Below are positions 42,537 through 53,149 of a stretch of DNA of 64,000 nucleotides, in pieces. How positions within the stretch are numbered: the first letter of the stretch is position 1; every line of letters begins with the position of its first letter. Source of the stretch: Dipteris shenzhenensis (lineage: Eukaryota; Polypodiophyta; Polypodiopsida; Gleicheniales); NCBI GenBank assembly GCA_047967505.1, contig CM106538.1; one strand, given 5' to 3'. The translations under genes were made by a program, and so were the position numbers. Under the pieces are notes generated by a model that saw only the letters and a program-made list of their open reading frames with translations, did not search any database and was not told the origin of the DNA.

Positions 42537-43600
42537 CCCCTTTTGAATTGCAATCAATGTCAAGATAAATTGTCTCAGTCTTTTGCATATCCTCACTTAC
42601 AAGAAACATACGTTGAGGTTCATTGGCAAAATTATTGTGACTCAAATGTCCACCGCAATGATTTCCTCTTCCATGGAAATTTCCTTGATTACGATTGGAT
42701 TGACCTCCTTGGTCATACTGCTTCTTGCGGTAGCAATCTCTTTCATAGTGTCCAAACTTATGACAGTAGTTGGACTAAATGTTTGTCACGTTGGTGGATC
42801 CATTCCCTCTTCTTGAATCTTCCTCTGTTGGAATGATTTCCTCTTGGATGATGCTGATGATAATGGTGATGTTGATCCTGATGCTATGATGATGACTCCT
42901 TCTCTGAGATGCTCTACCTCTACCTCTACCTCTACCTCTCCCTCTACCTTTACCTCTATCTGAAGTTGTGAATGCTTTATCATTGGAATGACCTTCGCAT
43001 GCTTGAATGGCCTGTGTCCTGAGTTCTTCACCAAGTAACACTGACCGAAGCTATTCTAGTGTCAAAATTTGCCACTGAATGGCAATACTCTAGACTAGAT
43101 TCTTATATCCCTCTCCTAGACCATTCAGGATGACTTGGACCATTTCTACGAGACTCATAGTCTCTCTTGCTACTGCTGTGAGTTGATTGTTGTAATCCTT
43201 GATTTTGAGTACCTAACCATGACCACTTTCATTTCTATTGCGAAAACTCTGGTTGATCTGGTTTCTCAGTGTGAGAGAATTGGATGTGTGACTCATAAAG
43301 AGGTGCGAATATATCCCATGCTTCTTTTGATGTCTTCACTATGTTGAGCTATCCTAGCATGACATCTTGCTGAATGTTTTTGATCAAATGATATGCATGC
43401 CACATGTCAAGTTGCAAGCCTCAAGGATGGGATAACCTTGCCACGTGTTGCTGTTTGAGGACACTGGAATGTTTGTAGATTTTGAACAGAATCTTCGAGG
43501 ATGCTGACAAAATCTTTGTGTTTCCATCGTCGTGGAGCCTGACTATCATGGGCTTTACCCTTGCAGGAGCTTGTGGGTTTGTCATCGTTGCATTATAGCA
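42537..43600 (-). pseudogene. gag: Q gag (UBN2 capsid, GRGRGR linker, zinc knuckle)
   Basis: From right to left: KHFVSILEDSVQ, AWDIFAPLYESH, YNNQLTAVARETMSLVEMVQ then VILNGLGEGY, LRSVLLGEELRTQAIQACEG, a (GR)n linker coded by a CTACCT hexanucleotide repeat (42905-42958) and a zinc knuckle SNYCHKFGHYERDC (about 42778-42737) in which the first Cys is Ser. This is the standard order of a Copia UBN2 gag. At least three stops or frameshifts break it. The end of gag and the beginning of protease are separated by element B. Confidence 0.8.
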
Positions 43601-44726
43601 TTGTCACTATGTGTGTGTGAGAGGGACTCTGAAGCTGTGTGAGTCTTTGGTCCTTCTATAGAGTTTGTCGATGGATCCGTGTTAAGTCATCAAGTTAGCA
43701 GCTAGGCTGGCATGTTGTCATAGACATTTGTGTGGCCACCTCTATCTGTAAAGTCTCCCTATTGTAGTAATTTGGCATGGCTAAGGCATTCGCACTTTCC
43801 TGTTCATTGGGAGCCCCCGTTGTTGCTTGTTTGTAGCCTACTATGGCCATCCATTGGAGAATTATAGTCATATTTAGCTTTGGTTGAAGGTCACCAGTTG
43901 AAGCTAACATTGGAGTTTGGTGTGTCTGGCACAGGGTGCAAATCATTGAAGGGCTCTAGGCATTTCATGAGTCGCTAGCATTTCCGATTGATGGGACCCG
44001 CTTGCAAGCAGAGTGCTTGCAACATGGTTAGCACTACAGAAGTTGGCCGCCTTAGTCGCCATGGGAGTAGTAGTTTGCTTGTATGTGGGTCTTTGATAGG
44101 CGCAGTTGCGTCGTGTTGTAGGTAGCTCAGTCAATTGAGCCTAGAAATGCTTTGTTGCTTGCAAATTGATGGAGACTATCTTGGTGCATAGAAGCCATAG
44201 GATAGTCAAGTTGATGTCGACCTATAGATAGCTTGTTGTAGAAGTCGAGGCTGTCAAAGCTTGTAGCTTAGCTTGAGATGTCATTGTAGAAGACCTCATT
44301 GTAGGCTTGTGCTATGCTTGGTTGTGCCAGTGGTTGCTCGTTTTGCTGTAGATCATTGTTGCAATTGTACCAATCAGTTGGTTGACTAGCTCTTAAAGAA
44401 ACCTTAAATCTCTCTCTTAGATAGAGTTCATGGCTTTCTCCAAGAAGATAAAATCTCTCTCACACAAGCAAGAAGTCTCTCACATTCCTTTATTCCTCAC
44501 ACAAATGAAAGAGAAATAGACAAAAACTTTGAAAGGAATATGAATCTCTTCATGAACTCTCAAAGAAGAAGAAGAAGAATAGATGGAATTCATCTCAAAT
44601 GGAAGGAATTGTGTGAGAGAAATTTCTCTCAAAGGAAATATTTCATCATTGGAATGAAAGGATGCTCACTGAATCGATCTCTCAATCTCTCACGAGGATC
44701 TTGATGCCTCAACAGAAGGCAAGGGA
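43601..44726 (-). other. 5' leader of element Q
   Basis: About 1.1 kb between primer-binding site and gag. Next to the primer-binding site it is rich in TCTCTCTCACA-type words (44405-44600). No frame resembles a known protein; the short frames 43946-43695 and 44134-43943 are not recognisable. Confidence 0.5.
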
Positions 44727-44973
44727 GCTTTGATACCATGAAGAAATATGGAGAGAGGAGAGGAGTAGAGTGGAGATGAGGAGAGAGAGCATAGCTAGAG
44801 AGCACACCACAAATGACTAATTGTACAGTGGTATTAGTTTGAAATGATGAATATATACAAACCCCTTTAGGGTTAGGGCTAGCATTAGGGTTTCCAACCC
44901 TTTCCTTTTTAGCACTCTTTTGGGTTAGTGCTATGCACATATCATAACATGATGTTGAGATGGTTCCTCAACA
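44727..44973 (-). repeat. Primer-binding site and 5' LTR of element Q
   Basis: GCTTTGATACCA (44727-44738) is a reversed primer-binding site. The LTR runs from TGAAGAAATATGG at 44739 to CCTCAACA at 44973 (235 bp), inverted relative to its relative at 1559-1794. It includes AACCCCTTTAGGGTTAGGGC, a telo-box-like word shared with the LTR of element E. Confidence 0.85.
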
Positions 44974-45166
44974 ATATGATGGATATAACCTACATTGGAA
45001 AACAAGCCTAAATATCTAATTCATTAATAATGTTATGCTCATAACTCTTATGCTCTACCCAATCGGTTTTAGCCATTGTATCTCTATTTTTATTTTTCTC
45101 TCACTTCTCCCCCTTTCTTATCGACAGAGTGTAAGGGGACAAGAAATGTGTGTGTGTGTGTGTGTG

Positions 45167-45215
<49 letters not shown>

Positions 45216-45421
45216 AAATAGAAACCTATTAACAACATGGCACATGATGCTCAAATAAAGGTGGACAAAAACTTTTTTATTATATGGATGCTCATAACAT
45301 ATGACTACAATCGGTACAAAAAAGTGTTGAATCCATCTAGTAGCCTAGGCTCCAAGGTCGAGGTCCACTTACCTATCACCATCCATAGAAAACCATTTGT
45401 TAGAACAAATTTGGCATCATG
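44974..45421. repeat. Spacer between Q and R with a TG microsatellite
   Basis: AT-rich spacer without genes. 45147-45212 is (TG)n interrupted once by CA at about 45167. The last bases TCATG (45417-45421) would be the left target duplication of element R, but its right counterpart is lost with the end of R. Confidence 0.8.
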
Positions 45422-45673
45422 TGTTAGAATTATTGCTATACTCTAGGCAATGAGACCAATGTAATCCATAAGTGAGTTAGGGAAACTTTTTGCTCACTAG
45501 AGGTTTTTCCCCTTAACCACACAATTAGTGGGTTAGTGTGGTTTTGTCACTTAGACAAAACAACCTCCACTCTTGTATGTTTCTTATCTCTTCTATTTCA
45601 CACTATGTTTACACTTCAGCTCTCTTGCTTTCATCTACTTGTCTATGCATTTTCTCACATTTGGTATCAGAGC
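45422..45673 (+). repeat. 5' LTR (238 bp) and primer-binding site of Copia R
   Basis: TGTTAGAATTATTGC to TTTTCTCACA (45659), then T and TTGGTATCAGAGCC, with the primer-binding site core at 45662-45673. The same LTR start recurs at 53686. Confidence 0.9.
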
Positions 45674-46659
45674 CTTGTTAAGCTCCTACCTCTAGCCCAA
45701 GCTCCTGTCATTCATGCTTGTTGCTCGTGCTCCTACTGCTATTGTTTGTCCGTACAACAAATCTATACTATTGTGCCAACCATCTGTATAATGTATGGAT
45801 TTCCATACTAGCACTGACAATCTGTATGCTTGTCACCTGTAGAGCACATGCATGGTGCTACATACTATTCCATATCTGCTTCATCGTATAGCTCCATTAA
45901 AGCTATCATGCATTCCGTACGTTGACATCGCCATACATCCGTACGCAGTTAGCTCCATATACCACATTTCTGTACCAGCTTACTGTACAACACCTCCGTA
46001 CCTACATGCTTTGTACCAGCCGTTCACCCGTTGGGGGCTCCGTACAACTGCTCTACCAGTACCAGCTGTACAACTGTTGGGCTTCATCCAACTCCAGTCT
46101 GCACTAGCCATACCATCTCTTACAACTAGTATGGGCTAGTTGTTCTATGCAGGGTCATTTTTTGCAGGTACATTTTGGAGGGAGCCATTGATTGGCAACT
46201 CAAATTTGCAGCTTCCTCATGAATTTGCCCCAATTCTAGCTCAATCTTGTCATGAAATTTGGGGCTTTTTTTTAACATTGCTTTTGTTTTTACACTGCAA
46301 TTTCTTGCAAATTTGGGGCTTTCAGATAATTTGTCCTCTTTTGGATGCAATTTCCCTAAAGAAATTTGGGGATTTTGCATTTTGGATGCAATTTGGCAGT
46401 GGACAGACAATTTGGAGATTTGTACGTAATTTTGGACTCAGAGTGAGTAACATTGTAGACATTTGCCAATTTTTGCAGACAGATTTTGTAGATTTTGGGC
46501 ATTTGCAGAGAATTCTAGTGCATTTTAAGCCTTTTATAGGTTGAGATAGCAAGCTGTCATTTTGGGTGGATTTTTTGTAGATTTAGGTTGTGCATCTTTA
46601 ATCCCAAGAAGAGATTTCACTTGTCAAGTTTGCTATATTTTGTGTTTTGATTGGCAGAT

Positions 46660-47600
46660 ATGGCTCAGAACAACCCGAATGAGGTTTTTGGTATCCTCAC
46701 ACAGGAGGATAAGTTGGATGGCACCAACTACTCCTTATGGAGTTTTATAGTTCACAATATCTTAGTTGGAAAACACTTATGGGATTATGTCAACGGGGAT
46801 GAGACATAGCCACAGACTATGGTTGCACCTATCACCCCTCGTCAACAAGGTGGAGGAAGGGGTAGAGGTCAAGCACAAGGTGCAAGACAAGTGTTAGGTG
46901 TAGTAGCTGTTGCATTGGTGCCTCCCACCCAAGAACAGAAAAGGTGGAATTCACGTGATGCACAAGCTCTTTCAGTTATCTCCCTTTCTGTCAAAAGGTT
47001 GATCATGCAAGACCTCAAAGGCAGCTTGGGATATTTTGGAGAGTATGTTTGTAGCCAAAAATGATGCCAGGGTCTCTTTCCTGAAGAGAGAGCTATCTCA
47101 CACACATATGGATGAGGGTGACTCAATGAATGATCACCTCACCAAGCTTTAGGATTTAAGGGAACAATCGCCAAATATAGATGAGATCAGTCCTGATTCA
47201 AAGATGATTACCACCACTCTGAATTCTCTTCCTGAGTTGTATCTCGATTTTTATATCTCGTTGAATTTGTCACTGCGGGAGGGTGGCAATCCTCTCTCTT
47301 TTCACGAGTTGATAGGACTCTTGTTGCATGAGGAGCAAACCAAGAAGAACATGTCCACACGGGCTGGCAAGCATGCCATGCTTTCAAAATTTAGGACCAA
47401 AGGGAAAGGGCATCAAAAGCAACATGCAAATCAGCTTACACATGAGCATAAAGGTGATCCTGGACAGCCCTCTCACAAGGCTAAAGGTGATGCAGAGAAG
47501 AGAATAGCAAGAAGTCACGTATTTGTCACTACTGGAAGAAGTCGGGTCACTACATTGGTGAAAGCAAGAAGAGAATAGCAAAGGCAAATAAAAATGATCC
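46660..47600 (+). pseudogene. gag: Copia R gag
   Basis: Starts at ATG 46660 (MAQNNPNEVFGILTQEDKLD then GTNYSLW), a typical Copia gag N-terminus. A TAG at 46807-46809 comes after 49 codons. The frame continues with a Gly/Arg/Gln-rich insert and NSRDAQALSVISLSVK, then shifts near 47030 (AKNDARVSFLKRELS, MNDHLTKL). The frame 47204-47578 holds NSLPELYLDFYISLNL and LSFHELIGLLLHEEQTKK. The zinc knuckle near 47525-47570 is read in a third frame as CHYWKKSGHYIGES, where two of three Cys are lost. The protein cannot be made. Confidence 0.82.
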
Positions 47601-48605
47601 AGGTATGGCTCTCAGATGCATCAATCCCTCCTACACATGAAGGAGCTAAAGCTATAGCCAACTTTGTGGAAGAGAATTATGCCTTTTTGTCTTGCATTTC
47701 AGATTTTCCAGTGGCTGGTCTAGATACTACAGCCACTCTTGATGATGACTCATATGCTTTCCTAACTTGCAGCTATGACCCTTCGAAGGATGCATCCACT
47801 TTCAGTGTCAATGAGACAATAACACAGTATTTTGATAGTGGTGCATCCAAGAACATATCTTCTAGAAAGTGTCTTCTGCATGCACCACCCACTAGAAAGA
47901 GGGTGACCTATGCTAATAATTCTTCTTATTCAGTTTGTGGAGTGAGTGAGGTTGTATTTACCTCCACAGAAGGCACAGATTTCATAGTTTTTGATGTTCT
48001 TTATGTGCCTAGTATCAAAAAGAATTTACTTTCTGTATTCTTGCTCAATCAAGAAGTGTCCAGTCTAAGAAAAAGAAAATGATTATGCTCTAATGTTGTC
48101 TGGAACTTTGTATTGAGGTCTTTTTCAGCTTGATGTTTATGATGAGAAAAGATCTGATCTTACACTTGCAGTAATCACTCCCACTGCTGCCATGCAAAAT
48201 GCGAAGTTATGGCATGCCAGATATGGACACATGAGCTATGGCAGCTTGATGACACTTCAGAAGCATGCTATGGTCGATGCATTGTCTCCTTTGGAGTCAC
48301 CTCCTCCTCATGCCTATGAAGGGTGCATCCTTCGTAAGATGCATAGATTTTCCTTCAAAAAGGATGGTGCAGTACGAGCTGTCTGAAAATTACAGCTCAT
48401 ACATAGTGATGTCTGTGGTCCCATGAGGCCACCTGTTTTGGGTGGTTATCTATATCATGTCACATTTATAGGTGACTACGCAAATTACACTTGAGTCTAT
48501 GGCTTGAAGAAAAAATCACGTGTTTATGCATTTCAAACACTTTGTGGCCAAGGTTGAAAATAAGACAGGACTCAAGGTGTAGACACTATGCACTGATAGA
48601 GGGGG
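47594..48605 (+). pseudogene. pol: Copia R protease and integrase, first part
   Basis: The frame 47594-48082 carries the retropepsin: ITQYFDSGASKNISSRKCLL with the DSGA active site and VLYVPSIKKNLLSV near its end. The frame 48192-48386 is the integrase zinc region (LWHARYGHMSYGSLMTLQKH, then CILRKMHRFSFKK). The core starts LIHSDVCGPMRPP (about 48395-48430) with the first catalytic Asp, continues VTFIGDYANYT, then shifts, and the second Asp motif (CTDRGGVY in the uninterrupted sequence) is split by element C after GATAGAGGGGG. Confidence 0.85.
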
Positions 48606-48951
48606 TGTCAAAGTGTGGATCGTACTAGCCTAATCTATCACTTAAGGAGCATAAAGATCATGGAGGATCAAACCAAATATGGAAGGCCATGGAGAGAGAG
48701 ACAGGAAGTATGAAACACTCAATCTATTCCAATGTGCTATTCTCAACCATACATGATAGGCCTCTTATATAGAGAGTGCCCTTTGAATAGTCAACACATG
48801 TGTGATCCTCTCATCCACATCTCTCCTTGTGGATATCCTCAATCCACATCTCCACATCATGTAGTCCACATCCTAAGGTGGCTACTTTAATACATTCCTA
48901 TACCATACCTTAGCCCTTTAATCTATGTGCTCATGGCACCATATCTCAACA
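48606..48951 (-). repeat. 3' LTR of element C
   Basis: 346 bp, TGTCAAAGTGTGG to TATCTCAACA. On the minus strand CTCTATATAAGAG is a likely TATA box. It is nearly identical to 50933-51278 and homologous to 56193-56537. Confidence 0.93.
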
Positions 48952-49135
48952 CCTCCCCTTGGTGCCATGATCCTTTGGCTACTGCAAGGTGGTCAGATGT
49001 GAGTTACATTCCATCACCTCCCCTTAGTGCATGCATTGCTACTTAAGGTGGTAAAGTGTGGCTTTTACATGTCAGTACCTCCCCTGGGTGCTTGCATAGC
49101 TACTCTCAGGTGGTCAGGTTTGATTCACAAAATAT
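48952..49135 (-). repeat. Triplicated polypurine-tract module of element C
   Basis: CCTCCCCTTG (48952), CCTCCCCTTAG (49017) and CCTCCCCTGG (49078) are three polypurine-like tracts read on the minus strand, spaced 65 and 61 bp. Each is followed by related sequence (GGTGCCATGA / GTGCATGCATTGCTACT / GTGCTTGCATAGCTACT, then AAGGTGGT or CAGGTGGT). Only the first adjoins the LTR. The same triplet occurs in D at 56060-56192. Confidence 0.8.
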
Positions 49136-49193
49136 AGACAAGGTTGGCAAGGTTTTTGTTTCTCAACACATTCCATTGATGTCACCTTTTGGC

Positions 49194-49568
49194 TCATGGC
49201 TTGATGATGACTCCACGTAGTTGACTTGTTGATTCTTCAATCTGCAATCTTCTTCCTTGTGTAGCTTCATGCATGATGCTTTGTTCTTCCATGTGCCTTG
49301 ATGCTTTATGTGTGGATGCCATGTTTCGGGCTATGGTCATCTCATACACTTGTGCTTTTGGCATGCTTTTTACATCGATGTTTGCATTCATGCTTTGCTT
49401 TCCCAATGGTTGCAAAGGTCTTACCAATTGATTTCTTTCAATATTGGCAGTGTCTAATTGCATACAATGATTCTGATTTGACAGGCACGTAGAGCTTGAA
49501 AATACGATCACTTTTCCTTTTTGGAGCGCATGCAAATTCCTTCTGGATTGCAAGTTACGACTTGTCAA
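49194..49568 (-). CDS. Uncharacterised ORF of element C (124 codons)
   Basis: Begins MTSRNLQSRRNLHALQKGKV and includes NQLVRPLQPLGKQSMNAN, KSMPKAQVYEMTIARNMAST and RHMEEQSIMHEAT. I recognise no domain, membrane segment or signal. It is basic with a glutamine- and methionine-rich second half. The relative D at 55645-55982 has the same reading frame at the DNA level with mostly conservative changes, but two stops in its first third and a different C-terminal end. It is not a Copia gag by motif and has no zinc knuckle. It may be a real element-coded protein, a remnant of a captured gene, or a chance frame kept by recent shared descent. Confidence 0.35.
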   Translation of the reverse strand: MTSRNLQSRRNLHALQKGKVIVFSSSTCLSNQNHCMQLDTANIERNQLVRPLQPLGKQSMNANIDVKSMPKAQVYEMTIARNMASTHKASRHMEEQSIMHEATQGRRLQIEESTSQLRGVIIKP

Positions 49569-49679
49569 AGCTTCTGTGAAGAAGGGGGTCTTGATGATGT
49601 GGCATAGGAGTTCATATCCTGCTTACAAACTATGCTTGGCAAGGGTTACTATGCTGAGGTGGCCCTATGCCATGTGGCA

Positions 49680-49970
49680 TGACTTTGACCAAACCTGAAA
49701 CTCAACCAAGGTCTAACTGAACCAAACCCTGGGTAACCTAACCAAACTCTTTGAAGTCAAGGTTAGTTAAACTCAACCATGGTCCAACTAAACTGAACCT
49801 AGCATAAACTTAATCAAGGTTGAACTTAACCACAGTTAAAGCCCTTATCTGCCACGTGTCCTCATCCTCTGCACACCTCGGGTCAGATGAACTTAACCAA
49901 GGTTAAACTTAACCCCATACAAATCCTACCTTATCTGCCACGTGGATGTCAACGGGGTTGCCACGTGGCT
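49680..49970. promoter_or_regulatory. AACC/GGTT word array with three CACGTG boxes in element C
   Basis: From 49684 to 49925 the word AACC or its complement occurs more than a dozen times in forms such as CTCAACCAAGGT, CTAACCAAAC and CTTAACCACAG. CACGTG lies at 49853-49858, 49939-49944 and 49962-49967, each inside GCCACGTG(T/G). CACGTG is the G-box core bound by plant bZIP and bHLH factors. Related words occur in element D near 55357-55460. Confidence 0.4.
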
Positions 49971-50920
49971 TAAGGTTTACAACCTTAGAAAAGAGAAAAG
50001 CTTTGAAGCTTTCTCTGCGCGTGACGGCGATGGCGGCATGGGCGTGGCGACAGCAACTGCTTCCTCCTCGTGCTTTAGCTTCTTCTAACACCTTGCTGCC
50101 TGTGCTACTTGCTGGTGTAGGTTTTTGATGTTGGAGCAGCTGCTGGTCGTCGTTTCATTGGCATTGCTTGGCGTTGGCGCAATTCGTTGTTGGTTGCTGT
50201 GGAGATGGAGCCCATGGAGAAGCACTACCGGTGGCTATTGAGGGCTATGGACATTGCGTACTGGCAGAAGGAGCCACTGCAGATCCAGGCTGGAGGTCGC
50301 TGGCAGAAGGTCATTGTTGATGGAGCCGGCTACTGCTGTAGGAAGACTAGTGCTGCTGTGTGTGTGTGGCTGTCGGGATGTTGCTGCCCGGCAGCCTAGT
50401 TGTTGGATCTAGACCTTGCTGATCAGAGTAGCACCGATCACGAACATAAAGAAGTTGCAACGCTATGGCATGGCCAGAAGGTAGAATAAGTAATCGAGGT
50501 GCCCTCGATTGAGGTCGTCTGCTAGCCAATCTTCATGCCCCAGACTTTGATTCCACTTGGATGACCCGTAATCCTGCGAGCTCTGGGCACAGGCTGAGGC
50601 AATTCGTTGGCTGCAGTTTGAAGGCTGTCGCTCAAGTGGAGGTCACCTTTGCTGGCTGCGTTTTGAATACAGTAGAGTCTTGTAGTCGAGGTTTGAAGAG
50701 TAGGGTAGGACTGAGAAGACCTTCTCTCTCTCACACACAATGAAAGATTTCTCTCTCTTTCAGATCTTTCTTTCTCAGAAATCTAAAGCTCTCAATGAAC
50801 ATTGAAAGAATCCACCATGAACTTGAACTATCTCATGGATAGAATCTCACAAACTCTCCCTAACATCAAGATAAGAGAGTGTCACTCACTCTAAACTACC
50901 TAGGCTTGTGGGCAACCTAT

Positions 50921-51278
50921 GCTCTGATACCATGTCAAAGTGTGGATCGTACTAGCCTAATCTATCACTTAAGGAGCATAAAGATCATGGAGGATCAAAC
51001 CAAATATGGAAGGCCATGGAGAGAGAGACAGGAAGTATGAAACACTCAATCTATTCCAATGTGCTATTCTCAACCATACATGATAGGCCTCTTATATAGA
51101 GAGTGCCCTTTGAATAGTCAACACATGTGTGACCCTCTCATCCACATCTCTCCTTGTGGATATCCTCAATCCACATCTCCACATCATGTAGTCCACATCC
51201 TAAGGTGGCTACTTTAATACATTCCTATACCATACCTTAGCCCTTTAATCTATGTGCTCATGGCACCATATCTCAACA
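50921..51278 (-). repeat. Primer-binding site and 5' LTR of element C
   Basis: GCTCTGATACCA (50921-50932) is a reversed tRNA-Met primer-binding site. The LTR is 50933-51278 and is followed by the GGGGG target duplication and the resumed integrase of R (GVYTSHEFEAFLKEKGI). Confidence 0.93.
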
Positions 51279-52170
51279 GGGGGGGGTATACATCTCATGA
51301 ATTTGAGGCATTTTTGAAGGAGAAAGGCATCACACATCAGCTTATAGTGAGGCTTACCCCTCAGCAAAATGGCAAAGCTGAGCAGAAAAATATAACTATC
51401 ATGGAGATAGATAGATGCATGCTCACTAGAAAGAAGTTGCCTCACAGATTCTAGCTTGAAGGGCTCATGTGTGCCAATTATGTTTGGAATCAGGCTCCCA
51501 CAAAGGCTTTGAAGACCATCACTCCCTATGAGGCTTGGCATGGGAGAAAGCCTTCAGTGGATCATTTCTTTGTCTGTGTATGTGTTGCGTATGCCCACGT
51601 GCTTGTGGAGTTTCGACATAAGTTGTCAGATAAAGCACTGAAGTGTATTTTTGTTGGGTATAAGGCTATCGTCTGTACAATCCTACCACATGCAATATTT
51701 TTGTGAGTAGATATGTAATCTTTTCAGATAATTCAGCCCATACACATGTTGAATTCACTATTCCAGCTTCTTCAAATGATGTTTTTGAGGGGTTACTTCC
51801 CATTTCCTTGGTTTCCCCAGCTGATACTCATGCTGAAAATCAGCATTTACAACAGTCTCCTCCTGTTCCACATGCCCCGATTCAGCCACCTTCTCATTTT
51901 GTTCCTCCACAAGCAGTGGATGAAGTTGTCAAGCTAGAGATTCAAGAGATACATGCAGCAAAAATAGTTCCAAAATGGTTGCTACAAACTCTTAGGGACA
52001 ATAGACTTGAGACACCTTTGCCTAGCAAGACTCGTAGAGCAGCACAACACGAAGGGGGGGCTCTTTCCATTGAATCATCTTATGTAGGTACTCTTCTTGA
52101 TGAGAAAGAACTTGATACTTTCAAAGAAGCCAAGAATAATGTGCACTGGATGAATGCCATGCACAATTAA
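51279..52170 (+). pseudogene. pol: Copia R integrase, second part, and linker
   Basis: Resumes at GGVYTSHEFEAFLKEKGITH, then LTPQQNGKAEQKNITIME with the catalytic Glu, PHRF-stop-LEGLMCANYVWNQAPTK, TPYEAWHGRKPSVDHF and AYAHVLVEFRHKLSDKALKC. A frameshift near 51670 precedes a Pro/Ser-rich linker frame (51703-52170) with ADTHAENQHLQQSPPVPHAP and ETPLPSKTRRAAQHEGGAL. That linker is normal for Copia between integrase and RT and ends with ELDTFKEAKNNVHWMNAMHN, the start of RT. Confidence 0.88.
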
Positions 52171-53090
52171 TTGCAATCCATTGAGAAAATTAGACTTGGG
52201 ATGTTGTGAATTTGCCACCAAGAAGACATGCCATAGGTACCAAATGGGTTTTCAAAGTGAAAAGGACACCAAATGGGTTTATTGATTGGTACAAGGCATG
52301 GCTGGTTGCCAAAGGATATGCTCAAAAAAAGTGCATAGATTATGAGGAGACTTTTGCTCCTACATCTCGGATGAAAACTATCAGATCAGTTATTGCAATG
52401 GTTGCAACTTTTGTTTGGAATGTTCATCAATTGGACATAAAAATAGCTTTTCTTAATGGGGACTTGCAAGAAGAGGTTTAAGTCAAATAACCTCCTGGCT
52501 TTGAACTTTCGGGTAATGCACATCAAGTTTGCAAGCTGAATAAAGCTTTATATGGGCTGAAACAAGCCCCACGTGCATGGTATGCCAAGATTGATACCTT
52601 CCTGGCTAGCAAGGGGTTGCATAATAGTCCAACTGAGAGCACCCTCTACATCAAGAAGGATGGGGGGGATATTTTAGTCATCATTCTTTTTGTAGATGAC
52701 ATGCTGCTCACAAGGCCAAATGAGGAAATAATTGCAGATTTCAAGGTTGAATTGAAAGCTGAATTTGACATGTCAGATTTGGGCATGTTAAATTTATATT
52801 TGGGGATCCAGTTCATACAAGACAAGCGTGGCATTGTTATGTCTCAATCCAAGTATGTGCAATAGCCCTTGGATAGATTCAACATGCAAGATTGTAAGCC
52901 TACAACCACTCCCATGGAGCCAAGGCTAAAGCTTATTATGTATGATGCAGGTGAATCAGTGGTGGATGCCACACATTACAGCCAAGCTATTGGATGCCTC
53001 ATTTATTTGTGTAATACACCGCTCGACATTTAGTATGCAAAATGTCAGGCGAGTACGTATGTGCACAGCCCAAAGACAACACATTGGTAG
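52171..53090 (+). pseudogene. pol: Copia R reverse transcriptase
   Basis: The frame 52206-52481 has NLPPRRHAIGTKWVFKVKRT, AWLVAKGYAQKKCIDYEETF and QLDIKIAFLNGDLQEEV with the first palm Asp; a TAA follows at once. Then [20 protein letters not shown], and the frame 52617-52865 with the catalytic LFVDDMLLTRPN, MSDLGMLNLYLGIQF and SQSKYVQ before a TAG. The thumb is broken: DCKPTTTPMEPRLKL and YSQAIGCLIYLCNTPLDI. FVDD is a permitted variant of YVDD. Confidence 0.9.
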
Positions 53091-53149
53091 GCTGTAAAAT
53101 GCATCTTTCGTTACTTGCAAGGCATAATGTCTTATGGCTTGATGTTTCC

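Larger units (their letters stand above)
30478..44973 (-). mobile_element. Copia element Q (old, split by elements A and B, 3'-truncated)
   Basis: On the minus strand in order: 5' LTR 44973-44739, primer-binding site 44738-44727, leader, gag about 43600-42537, [element B], protease 38258-37947, integrase about 37730-36880, reverse transcriptase 36860-36315, [element A], reverse transcriptase continued and RNase H 31501-30478. The pieces join in the correct order once A and B are removed: the coding sequence breaks inside DEEVY and resumes with IQQLV across A. RNase H stops shortly after KHID-type sequence with no polypurine tract or 3' LTR, so the 3' end is lost. All segments carry stops or frameshifts. 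Its LTR is the same family as that at 1559-1794. Confidence 0.85.
48606..51278 (-). mobile_element. Young non-autonomous LTR element C (2673 bp, nested in R)
   Basis: LTRs of 346 bp each (48606-48951 and 50933-51278) differ at one site I noticed (GTGATCCTC versus GTGACCCTC). The target duplication is GGGGG (48601-48605 and 51279-51283). On the minus strand the order is 5' LTR, primer-binding site 50932-50921, a 2-kb internal region, a triplicated polypurine tract and the 3' LTR. No gag, protease, integrase or polymerase is recognisable inside, so it is a LARD/TRIM-like non-autonomous element. One 124-codon frame (49568-49194) is shared with its older relative D. Near-identical LTRs make this the youngest insertion in the window. 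Confidence 0.93.

Noticed and set aside
49946-50743. Short frames in the internal region of element C on the plus strand
   Set aside because: They run against the element's orientation, are 60-70 codons long, and have no counterpart in D.
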